DNA of 5,125 nt from Synechococcales cyanobacterium PMM_0036 (GCA_949127645.1 CASBQM010000060.1:1-5125); one strand, 5' to 3'; positions 1 through 5,125 are shown, counted from the first letter of the stretch. Made by a program: numbers and translations. Notes: a model not told the origin generated them from the letters alone.

Positions 1-51
1 TCGCTATATTCTGCTTTAACTACGTCAACAATTGCAGGATAAAAGATAGAG

Positions 52-88
52 AAATATGCGTTACTGGACATAGGTATGAGTTACTCAA
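52..88 (+). repeat. Direct repeat copy 1, upstream of Uma2
   Basis: This segment matches 870-914 on the same strand. With gaps of 4, 1 and 3 bases, 34 of the 37 bases here are identical, including the uninterrupted ATGAGTTACTCAA. That block contains the 11-bp inverted repeat TGAGT-T-ACTCA (77-87). The two copies bracket the Uma2 gene. I do not recognise the repeat family. It could be a dispersed chromosomal repeat or the trace of an insertion or duplication. Confidence 0.7.
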
Positions 89-134
89 TCATTCATTTTA
101 TCGGGTCACTTCAGAGTTCAGTTGGCGCATTAAA

Positions 135-276
135 GGCAATTCCCCTTGCTGACTGACACATCCTTTACCCCTCGACCCCTAACCCCTTCTCTCACGTGGA
201 GAGAAGGGGAGCCAGAAAGTTTCTTGGGTTGGGGTGAGGGTGGTTTAGTTCGTCAGTCAATCAGGGCAATTCCCCT
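135..276. repeat. Palindromic cyanobacterial-type repeat element
   Basis: A nested palindromic structure is flanked by a 12-bp direct repeat, GGCAATTCCCCT, at 135-146 and 265-276. Inside it are 8-bp inverted termini, TGACTGAC (150-157) and GTCAGTCA (252-259). Further in, an imperfect C-rich/G-rich pairing joins about 167-182 with 227-241. At the centre is a perfect 11-bp stem (183-193 with 199-209) around a 5-base loop. The right half carries an unpaired insert of roughly 16-18 bases (about 210-226). C-rich/G-rich hairpins of the AACCCCTTCTC type are common dispersed repeats in cyanobacterial intergenic DNA. The flanking direct repeats suggest mobilisation but do not prove it. Confidence 0.65.
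183..209. other. Strong hairpin (11-bp perfect stem, 5-base loop)
   Basis: The arm CCCCTTCTCTC (183-193) is the exact reverse complement of GAGAGAAGGGG (199-209), with loop ACGTG. It is the core of the surrounding palindromic repeat. No U-run follows on either strand, so an ordinary intrinsic terminator is not the best reading, although such a stem could still slow polymerase or protect an RNA end. Confidence 0.7.
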
Positions 277-317
277 GAGTTAACATAAGCTCAAGTACCC
301 TTTCACGAGCCTATAAA

Positions 318-866
318 ATGACTGGACTATCTTTGACTCAAGAAGACCTGATAGATCTACAAACCCAGATGCCTGACCATCGCCTAGAGTTAGTCCAAGG
401 AGAAATCATTGTTATGAGTCCATCAGGGTATAACTCAGATGAAGTCGCCGCTAATGTTGTTATTAATCTAGGGGGCTGGGTCAAGCCTCGTAAGCTAGGC
501 AGGGTGACGGCATCTAGCGCAGGATTTAGCCTTCCCAATCAGGATATGCGATCGCCTGATGTTAGCTTTGTTAAAGCAGAAAGATTGCGCATCAGCCCCG
601 AAAATTTTGCCCCTCTTGCGCCAGATATTGCAGTAGAGGTCAAAAGCCCAACAGACTCACTCGATAAGCTAAGAGCGAAACTCGACAGCTTCCTGGAGCA
701 AGGAACGACGGTAGGCATCCTGATTCATCCCCAGCAAAAGTGGGTAGAAGTTCGCCGCCACAATCAGGAACCTATCTTTCTCAAAGGGGCGGATATCCTG
801 ACTGTTCCTGATGTTTTACCCGGATGGGAACTGCCACTGGAAGAAATCTGGGCACCTGAATTTTAA
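318..866 (+). CDS. Uma2 family (DUF820) endonuclease-like protein
   Basis: This 182-residue protein has the pattern of the Uma2/DUF820 family, which has a PD-(D/E)XK-type nuclease fold and is expanded to many copies in cyanobacterial genomes. Residues 22-34 give the N-terminal 'LELVQGEIIVMSP' signature. SPD at 79-81 and E107-V-K109 within 'PDIAVEVKSPTDS' (102-114) supply the expected acidic and lysine active-site residues, so the fold looks intact. The end, 'DVLPGWELPLEEIW' (165-178), is the usual family close, and the length is normal (about 180-200 aa). The ATG has only a weak purine stretch (ACGAG) upstream. The usual hydrophobic 'W-L-I-D-P' strand reads GILIHP (133-138), a mild divergence. 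The biological role of Uma2 proteins is unsettled and nuclease activity is inferred from the fold. Flanking direct repeats suggest an accessory insertion. It converges with birA. Confidence 0.9.
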   Translation: MTGLSLTQEDLIDLQTQMPDHRLELVQGEIIVMSPSGYNSDEVAANVVINLGGWVKPRKLGRVTASSAGFSLPNQDMRSPDVSFVKAERLRISPENFAPLAPDIAVEVKSPTDSLDKLRAKLDSFLEQGTTVGILIHPQQKWVEVRRHNQEPIFLKGADILTVPDVLPGWELPLEEIWAPEF

Positions 867-869
867 ATC

Positions 870-914
870 AAATATGGAAGCGTTTACTATTGGACAAGGG
901 CATGAGTTACTCAA
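870..914 (+). repeat. Direct repeat copy 2, downstream of Uma2
   Basis: This is the longer partner of the repeat at 52-88 and begins 4 bases after the Uma2 stop codon. It has the same TGAGTTACTCA inverted repeat (903-913) and the GCGTT, ACT and GGACA blocks in the same order, with 8 extra bases in three small insertions. See copy 1 for identity and interpretation. Confidence 0.7.
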
Positions 915-933
915 CACATACACTAGGAAAGTC

Positions 934-957
934 GGCGTTGCTAAATAGAAGAATGAA
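934..957. mobile_element. Possible solo insertion-sequence end (relic)
   Basis: The stretch starting GGCGTTGCTAAATAG and continuing to AATGAA resembles the terminal inverted repeat style of IS5-like elements found in cyanobacteria (GGCGTTGCTGAATA type). No transposase, partner inverted repeat or target duplication was found, so this could be a leftover end or chance. The resemblance is from memory of the family and was not searched. Confidence 0.2.
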
Positions 958-971
958 CTGACCTTGAAAAG

Positions 972-1787
972 TTAGGACGGCTCTAGGTTTTGCCAAAGCA
1001 CGCGCCCTGAAGTGAAAGCGCGTAAGCCGCCATCCGCAAGACGCAACAGCAATTCACCGCGATCGCTCATTCCCATTGCAGTTCCCACAATCTGTTCACC
1101 ACTCAACTCGACGGTAATGAACTTACCGAGTAAGAAGTCTCGCTGACGTAGGGCAGGTAACAGGACGGTCAGGCTGGAATGATGCACAGACGATCGCAAT
1201 AATCCCGCAGTTTCTAGCAGGTAGTGACGCAGCTTTTCTAGCAAAGAGAATTCATCGGGGACGATCGCGGTGACTTGATGAAGGCTGATTATTTTCTGGA
1301 GTAGGTTATCTTCCAGTCCAGGCTGATCTAATCCAGACTGAGCAAAGTCCACACAGCGGTTGAGTCCGATGCCCACAACAACTTGGCTATTGTGGTGATT
1401 CACGACGCTTTCACATAGAATTCCGGCTAGCTTGCGTTCTTGCAACATCACGTCGTTTGACCACTTTAGACGCAGGGTTTCTCGGAGATCGAGCGCCAGA
1501 TCTTCGATCGCATAAATCACTGCCAATCCGGCAGCCAAGCTCAGTCCCGGCAGATGTTCTGTCGGAATAAACAGCACAATGCTAGCCGTCAGCACGCCGG
1601 GGGGCGATCGCCAGATGCGCCCTTGCTGTCCGCGTCCGGCAGTTTGCTGGCGGGTAAACACCACGTCGCCATGCTGAAGGCTAGAGAAGCGATCGATCGC
1701 CCAGGTGTTGGTGCTAGGACATTGCTCTAGCCAATGCAGCCAGGGGGGATGGGCAAAGGCAATTGAGGGCGATCGAGATTGACTCAT
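972..1787 (-). CDS. birA: Biotin--[acetyl-CoA-carboxylase] ligase BirA
   Basis: This 271-residue cytosolic enzyme activates biotin with ATP to biotinyl-5'-AMP and transfers it to a lysine of the biotin carboxyl carrier protein of acetyl-CoA carboxylase, as needed for fatty-acid synthesis. The order of motifs is canonical: CPSTN at 23-27, the biotinyl-AMP loop 'TAGRGQQGRIWRSPPG' at 49-64, KWSND at 108-112 with the catalytic-type lysine K108, KLAGIL at 119-124, and 'VVVGIGLN' at 136-143. A small C-terminal SH3-like domain follows (about 218-268, 'GTAMGMSDRGELLL'). There is no N-terminal helix-turn-helix, so it is a group I, non-repressor ligase. The loop has Gln54 where E. coli BirA has Arg118. 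The start codon is preceded by AAGG four bases upstream. A perfect 17-bp tandem duplication repeats this site and start, giving a short upstream ORF that overlaps it. It converges with the Uma2 gene. Confidence 0.95.
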   Translation of the reverse strand: MSQSRSPSIAFAHPPWLHWLEQCPSTNTWAIDRFSSLQHGDVVFTRQQTAGRGQQGRIWRSPPGVLTASIVLFIPTEHLPGLSLAAGLAVIYAIEDLALDLRETLRLKWSNDVMLQERKLAGILCESVVNHHNSQVVVGIGLNRCVDFAQSGLDQPGLEDNLLQKIISLHQVTAIVPDEFSLLEKLRHYLLETAGLLRSSVHHSSLTVLLPALRQRDFLLGKFITVELSGEQIVGTAMGMSDRGELLLRLADGGLRAFTSGRVLWQNLEPS

Positions 1788-1815
1788 AAAACCTTAAAAC
1801 TCATAAAACCTTAAA
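1782..1815. repeat. Perfect 17-bp tandem duplication of the birA RBS/start
   Basis: The unit ACTCATAAAACCTTAAA occupies 1782-1798 and again 1799-1815 with no mismatch. On the minus strand each copy reads TTTAAGGTTTTATGAGT, that is, a Shine-Dalgarno-like AAGG, four bases, then ATG. The birA initiation region is therefore present twice, 17 bases apart and so out of frame with each other. Confidence 0.9.
1784..1804 (-). CDS. Six-codon upstream ORF (putative leader peptide) of birA
   Basis: The outer copy of the duplicated birA start gives an ATG at 1804-1802 with its own AAGG four bases upstream. It reads MSFKVL and stops at a TGA (1786-1784) that overlaps the birA ATG in the classic ATGA arrangement. 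Translation of this mini-ORF could therefore couple to birA by termination-reinitiation. It may equally be a by-product of the tandem duplication. The reading frame and overlap are plain in the sequence, while translation is inferred. Confidence 0.35.
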   Translation of the reverse strand: MSFKVL

Positions 1816-1901
1816 AAGGAGTTCTGGTCGTTTGAAGCATTCAAAATTTAGAGCAAAATTATTAAGTTACGCAAATTAATTCCGAGACTTGGCGTAATTC
1901 C

Positions 1902-1929
1902 TTGAAACTTAGCTGATAGATGAGATAAA
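1902..1929 (+). promoter_or_regulatory. Candidate promoter for the RTX-like gene
   Basis: TTGAAA (1902-1907) is followed after 16 bases by GATAAA (1924-1929), which matches the TATAAT consensus at four of six positions. Transcription would begin around 1935-1937. That falls after the ATG at 1929 but before the Shine-Dalgarno at 1956, which agrees with initiation at 1968. The match is modest in AT-rich DNA, so this is only a candidate. Confidence 0.25.
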
Positions 1930-1955
1930 TGACTAAGTTCTACAGCGAGTCTCCC

Positions 1956-1961
1956 AAGGAG
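1956..1961 (+). promoter_or_regulatory. Shine-Dalgarno that sets the RTX-like gene start
   Basis: AAGGAG ends six bases before the ATG at 1968. The only other in-frame ATG, at 1929, has no comparable site. This is the strongest ribosome-binding site in the window and favours 1968 as the true start. Confidence 0.75.
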
Positions 1962-1967
1962 CCTATT

Positions 1968-3116
1968 ATGCCCCCAAAAACTTCATGTACTCCCAGTGGC
2001 AAACATCCTACCAATGCAGATCCGACCTATACAAGAACTCCTTATGCGACAGACGGAGCCAAGGTCTATATGGCGGCTCGGTTTGTTCCCAATAATAATA
2101 CCAATCCTGACGGTACTCCTGACTTTACTCCTATGGAGGCAAACTATTGGAAGTTTGCGCTACAGGAGGCAGGTGGCTTTACGGGCGCGACCGTCAAAAG
2201 ATTGAACTCTGGCGACCAAGGATTAGAGGTGGCGCTGTCAACTAGCGCTAGTTCTACTCGAAAAGAGATCGAGCTAGATGCATTTGTGAATGAGCCGCTT
2301 TTTCGCACCTCAATTGTCTTTGAAGATGGGTCGATCGCCAAGGTTGTCTACAGCGGAGAGTCAACCATTACAGGGGTAGATAAACATGACTTCCTCTATG
2401 GCGGTGACGGTGCTGAGGTGATTGATGGAAGAGGCAGTTCAGACTACATGAAGGGCGGCGGCGGCAATGATGTCTACATTGTTGATAACGCCAGTGACTT
2501 TGTGGATGATTCACCTGAGACTGGAACAGAGACAATTAAAGCCTCTGTAAGCTGGTCGCTAAGTAGAAAAACGCAGGATACAGTCTATGACACCGCTTCA
2601 GGAGACCGCAACGGCATTGATAGTAATGCTCCAAACGGCATTGACAATCTAATTTTGACGGGTAGCAACAACATAAACGGAACAGGTAACTACCTCAATA
2701 ATGAGATTACGGGTAATGATGGTAAAAATCTCTTGGTAGGATTTGTGGACATACCGCGCTACTCTGACGGAACTGTTATTGGCATTGCTGATGCTGGTAT
2801 GTTGCAACGTGCTGAGGATCGATATAGGCACCAAATTGATAAACTAACGGGTCGAGGCGGTAAAGACACATTCGCGTTAGGAGATATCTCTCAGATCTTT
2901 TACACGTTAAGCGGCAATGGAGATTACGCAGTCATCAAAGATTTCTCAGCAGGCACCGATAAGATTCAAATTAAGGGATCTGCAAGCAATTACAGGCTGC
3001 AAGTGAGTGGCGGCAATACTCAAATCTTTGCGAAAGCAGGCAATGATTTAGTTGCGATCGTAGAAGGCAAAACAAACGTTGCAGCCATCACCAGCAGCTT
3101 TGTCTCAGCGACCTAA
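1968..3116 (+). CDS. RTX-like calcium-binding protein, putative type I secretion substrate
   Basis: This 382-residue protein is predicted to be extracellular. The start at 1968 is chosen over an in-frame ATG at 1929 (395 aa) because of the AAGGAG site just before it. There is no Sec signal peptide. Residues 1 to about 125 match nothing I recognise. Three contiguous RTX nonapeptides follow (GGDGAEVID 145-153, GRGSSDYMK 154-162, GGGGNDVYI 163-171), which in this family bind calcium as a parallel beta-roll; the first two are degenerate. Next is the block often seen after RTX repeats (ETIKASVSWSLS about 188-199, NLILTGSNNINGTGNYLNN about 227-245). A C-terminal module 'TGRGGKDTFALGD' (294-306) then 'IKDFSAGTDKIQIKGSASNY' (323-342) and 'LVAIVEG' (361-367) is typical of cyanobacterial RTX proteins and probably carries the type I export signal. 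The function is unknown (surface layer, adhesin or enzyme scaffold are all possible). No ABC exporter is present here. Confidence 0.8.
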   Translation: MPPKTSCTPSGKHPTNADPTYTRTPYATDGAKVYMAARFVPNNNTNPDGTPDFTPMEANYWKFALQEAGGFTGATVKRLNSGDQGLEVALSTSASSTRKEIELDAFVNEPLFRTSIVFEDGSIAKVVYSGESTITGVDKHDFLYGGDGAEVIDGRGSSDYMKGGGGNDVYIVDNASDFVDDSPETGTETIKASVSWSLSRKTQDTVYDTASGDRNGIDSNAPNGIDNLILTGSNNINGTGNYLNNEITGNDGKNLLVGFVDIPRYSDGTVIGIADAGMLQRAEDRYRHQIDKLTGRGGKDTFALGDISQIFYTLSGNGDYAVIKDFSAGTDKIQIKGSASNYRLQVSGGNTQIFAKAGNDLVAIVEGKTNVAAITSSFVSAT

Positions 3117-3181
3117 GCCCTGATTTACATACAACCGATCGCTCTACTCAAAAGCATATAGGGCTGAAGGTTTGGTTTTCC

Positions 3182-3187
3182 TACAAT
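3182..3187 (+). promoter_or_regulatory. TACAAT -10-like box next to the TpsA start
   Basis: TACAAT matches the -10 consensus at five of six positions and ends nine bases before the ATG at 3197. No matching -35 is seen 16-18 bases upstream. If used, transcription would start within a few bases of the ATG and give an almost leaderless message, which would fit the missing Shine-Dalgarno. This may be chance. Confidence 0.2.
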
Positions 3188-3196
3188 GCTCTCCCC

Positions 3197-5125
3197 ATGA
3201 TAAAGCTTGCTCATTTAATCTCTAGCGGGGCGATCGGTTTGCTGGTCTGGATGCCCTGGGAAAATGGTAACTCGGCTGTCTCTCAAGTCATTGAAGACAC
3301 GACTCTACCCCGTCCTTCTCAGGTTAGAACCCAAGGTAATGCTTTGGTAATCACGGGCGGTACTGAAGCAGGTACAAATCTGTTTCATAGCTTTCGAGAA
3401 TTTTCAGTGCCTAATGGCAGAACGGCATCGTTTCGCGGCATTGATCCAGCCACTACTAATATTTTTTCTCGCGTCACCGGGTCGCGTGTTTCCAGAATTA
3501 ATGGCTCTATCGAAGTGTTGCGATCGGATGGTGCCGTCAGCTCTGCCAATTTTTTCTTGCTCAATCCCAACGGCATTATTTTTGGGCGCAATGCTTCACT
3601 TAATGTCGGCGGCTCATTTTTGGCAACCACCGCTACTCGGATCAACTTTGCTGACGGCACCCCGTTTAGTGCAGTTGTGCCACAATCAGCGCTGCTAACG
3701 GTCAGTATTCCAGTGGGTCTCCAGTTTGGCAGGAATCCAGGAGATATTGTTGATCGATCGACCCAAATTATTCGAGACAGGCAGGGAAATCCAGTCCTAT
3801 TTGATGGTGAACCCTATCCAGGCGGATTGCAGGTACCTCCCGATCGCACCCTGGCGCTGGTAGGGGGAAACATTGACCTGCCGGGCGGCTACCTATTTAC
3901 AGCTAGCGGACGCATTGAGCTAGGCAGTGTCGCTAGTCCAGGTCAGGTGAGCTTGTCTGCAATAGATGAGGGGTGGCGTTTGGGATATGATGGGATACAA
4001 AAATTTGGCGCTATTCACCTATCCCAGGGAGCGAGCGTAGACGCTAGCGGATCGTTCGCAGTCGCTCCTTCTGTAGGTGGCGGTGGCGCAATTCAAATCC
4101 AGGCGGAACGAGTCAGCCTCACGGACGGTTCACAGATACTTTCAACCACAGAAGGTGCTGAATCTGGACAAAGACTTTCTATTCGGGCGATCGACTCTAT
4201 TACTTTATCGGGCATCGTTAACGGCATTAATAGCGCCTTCTCGACGGTGACGATTGGTTCCGGCAATGCTGGAGACTTGGATGTTTCTACGCGATCGCTC
4301 ATCATCCGAAACGGAGCCTCACTCAACTCCATCACGAATGCCAGCGGCAAGAGCGGCAGTCTGAATATCCGAGCCTCAGATGCCGTTATTCTAGACAGCG
4401 TTCAGCCTAACTTTGGCACTGGATTAGTGACTCAAACTGGGTTAGTGACACAAACTGGCTCTGATGCATCAGGAAATGTGGGAAACATCCGCATCAGAAC
4501 CGGGCGTTTAATCGTTCACAATGCAAGCTTAGGATCTGCGACGCTGGGTTCAGGGCGCGGCGGCGACGTATCAATCCAGTCTCAATCTATAGATATTCTA
4601 GGTAATGGTCTTATATATTCTCAAACACAAAGCGCTAGTGCCCCAGGTCGTGCCGGAAATATCACCCTCCAAACTCAGCAGCTTCGCAGCCAGGAGGGTG
4701 GCGCAATTTCCTCAACCACTTTTGGTGCCGGACAGGCAGGCAATATTACCGTCAAAGGGACAGATATTGACATGGCAGGGGTTTTGCTTTTACCTGACGG
4801 TCAGCCCCAGCTTAGCCCTGGAGGGTTGACCTTTCCCGGCGGCATATTTTCTGGGCCTGATGTGGGGGCGATCGGCAATGGCGGTCAAATTTTGGTAGAC
4901 ACTCAGCGACTGCGCCTCAGTGAGGGTGCCGTTTTGCAAACCAACACGTATGGCAGCGGATCTGCGGGCAATTTGACTGTGCGCGCTGATGCGATCGAGA
5001 TTAGCGGCACTGCCCCCAATGCGCTCTCTCCGACAGGTCTACTTGCCGTCTCTGGAGGATTGCCAGGTCAAAACTTTCGGGCGGTGCGTCAGGCGACTGG
5101 AGCCGGAGGTGATTTGAGCCTTACA
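3197..5125 (+). CDS. Two-partner secretion exoprotein (TpsA, FHA N-terminal domain), 3' truncated by window
   Basis: The reading frame is open for 643 codons and leaves the window without a stop, so only the N-terminal part is seen. Residues 1 to about 28 form a Sec signal peptide: Lys3, a hydrophobic core at about 5-19, and probable cleavage near 26-30. The TPS haemagglutination-activity domain follows (about 30-175), with landmarks 'NLFHSFREFSV' (61-71), 'NIFSRVTG' (88-95), 'LLNPNGIIFG' (121-130), 'VGGSFLATTA' (137-146) and 'LLTVSIPVGLQFG' (166-178). This domain targets the protein to a TpsB outer-membrane pore. The rest is a glycine-rich right-handed beta-helix with repeats such as 'GRAGNITLQTQQL' (484-496), 'GQAGNITVKG' (512-521) and 'GSAGNLTVRA' (588-597). 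An adhesin-like or other surface role is inferred from the family. The ATG lacks a clear Shine-Dalgarno. No other ATG, GTG or TTG lies between it and the end of the upstream gene in this frame. Internal oddities are an 18-bp tandem duplication (4418-4453) and a palindrome (4028-4068). Confidence 0.92.
   Translation, partial: MIKLAHLISSGAIGLLVWMPWENGNSAVSQVIEDTTLPRPSQVRTQGNALVITGGTEAGTNLFHSFREFSVPNGRTASFRGIDPATTNIFSRVTGSRVSRINGSIEVLRSDGAVSSANFFLLNPNGIIFGRNASLNVGGSFLATTATRINFADGTPFSAVVPQSALLTVSIPVGLQFGRNPGDIVDRSTQIIRDRQGNPVLFDGEPYPGGLQVPPDRTLALVGGNIDLPGGYLFTASGRIELGSVASPGQVSLSAIDEGWRLGYDGIQKFGAIHLSQGASVDASGSFAVAPSVGGGGAIQIQAERVSLTDGSQILSTTEGAESGQRLSIRAIDSITLSGIVNGINSAFSTVTIGSGNAGDLDVSTRSLIIRNGASLNSITNASGKSGSLNIRASDAVILDSVQPNFGTGLVTQTGLVTQTGSDASGNVGNIRIRTGRLIVHNASLGSATLGSGRGGDVSIQSQSIDILGNGLIYSQTQSASAPGRAGNITLQTQQLRSQEGGAISSTTFGAGQAGNITVKGTDIDMAGVLLLPDGQPQLSPGGLTFPGGIFSGPDVGAIGNGGQILVDTQRLRLSEGAVLQTNTYGSGSAGNLTVRADAIEISGTAPNALSPTGLLAVSGGLPGQNFRAVRQATGAGGDLSLT
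4028..4068. repeat. Palindromic element inside the TpsA coding sequence
   Basis: GGAGCGA (4028-4034) and TCGCTCC (4062-4068) are exact inverted repeats. They enclose a second perfect inverted repeat, AGCGT-AG-ACGCT (4034-4045), and a GCG/CGC-bounded segment (4047-4059). The element is read in frame and encodes roughly residues 278-291. Homologous TpsA proteins, as I recall them, usually pass directly from a 'VDASG' motif to a glycine-rich strand, so the extra residues SFAVAPSV (286-293) may derive from an inserted palindrome. Confidence 0.5.
4418..4453 (+). repeat. In-frame 18-bp tandem duplication in TpsA
   Basis: Copies at 4418-4435 and 4436-4453 differ at two bases and both encode TGLVTQ (residues 408-413 and 414-419); a further ACTGG follows. 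It adds six residues to a beta-helix rung or loop without breaking the frame. The two silent differences suggest it is not brand new. Confidence 0.85.

Larger units (their letters stand above)
1..317. other. Repeat-rich intergenic region, no convincing gene
   Basis: This stretch before the Uma2 gene holds no credible complete gene. Frame 1 is open from the left edge only to a TAA at 40-42, and frame 3 is open to a TGA near 151-153. The frame 3 peptide is cysteine-rich and matches no family I recognise, so a gene tail entering from the left cannot be proved or excluded. What is visible is repetitive: a direct-repeat copy at 52-88, a 12-bp direct repeat (135-146 and 265-276), and between those a long imperfect palindrome centred near 196. 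No good promoter was found for the downstream gene. Confidence 0.6.

Noticed and set aside
1..153. Gene tail entering from the left in frame 3
   Set aside because: The frame stays open to about 153 but is unusually cysteine-rich, overlaps the direct repeat and palindromic element, and matches no family.
183..209. Hairpin as an intrinsic terminator of an upstream gene
   Set aside because: The stem is strong but no U-tract follows on either strand and no gene end is seen before it. It fits better as the core of a dispersed palindromic repeat.
1858..1886. Promoter for birA using AATAAT (minus strand, 1863-1858) as -10
   Set aside because: No acceptable -35 hexamer lies at 16-18 bases upstream, and the DNA is AT-rich, so the match is not informative.
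2240..2253. 14-bp perfect palindrome AACTAGCGCTAGTT in the RTX-like gene as an operator
   Set aside because: It lies well inside the coding sequence and encodes part of a Ser/Ala-rich stretch. There is no promoter nearby, and chance is an adequate explanation.
3116..3165. AGCCCT/AGGGCT inverted repeat after the RTX-like gene as a terminator
   Set aside because: The stem is only 6 bp with a loop of 38 bases and no following T-run, so it is not a credible terminator.
3385..3698. Open frames on both strands within the TpsA region, including an ATG-started 94-codon frame
   Set aside because: They lie wholly inside the TpsA frame, which shows clear family motifs. Their translations have no recognisable features.
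4093..4350. 85-codon minus-strand open frame
   Set aside because: It is antisense to the beta-helix region of TpsA, has no family resemblance and is explained as a shadow frame.
1..5125. CRISPR array, tRNA or rRNA genes
   Set aside because: No regularly spaced repeats with unique spacers, cloverleaf with a T-loop box, or conserved rRNA segment was seen on either strand.

Overview
The window looks like a piece of a cyanobacterial chromosome. Full HIP1 octamers (GCGATCGC) occur at 548-555, 1059-1066, 1604-1611 and 4291-4298, and CGATCG cores are scattered throughout. The gene content fits: a Uma2/DUF820 protein, a short BirA without a DNA-binding domain, an RTX-type protein with the C-terminal domain common in cyanobacteria, and a large two-partner-secretion (TpsA) exoprotein of the cyanobacterial filamentous-haemagglutinin type. 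The exact genus cannot be read from the sequence.

Layout. Bases 1-317 hold no convincing gene but are rich in repeats: one copy of a direct repeat (52-88), then a palindromic repeat element with a perfect 11-bp stem (about 135-276). A Uma2-family nuclease-like gene follows on + (318-866), with a second diverged copy of the direct repeat just behind it (870-914). birA lies on - (972-1787) and converges with it; its ribosome-binding site and start codon have been duplicated by a perfect 17-bp tandem repeat. After a divergent intergenic region come two + genes for predicted exported proteins: a calcium-binding RTX-like protein (1968-3116, probably a type I secretion substrate) and, 80 bp on, the N-terminal 643 residues of a TpsA exoprotein (3197 to the window edge), which runs off the right end.

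How the genes relate. birA is housekeeping (biotinylation of acetyl-CoA carboxylase) and has no evident functional link to its neighbours. The RTX and TpsA genes are co-oriented and both predicted to be extracellular, which suggests a small cell-surface/exoprotein locus, although they would use different export routes (type I versus Sec plus a TpsB pore). No transporter for either is in the window. The Uma2 gene between repeats looks like an accessory insertion. No clearly new multi-gene system is visible. The most noteworthy signals are the repeats flanking Uma2, the duplicated birA start region that creates a six-codon upstream ORF, a Gln at a catalytic-loop Arg position in BirA, and a palindromic element inside the TpsA coding sequence.
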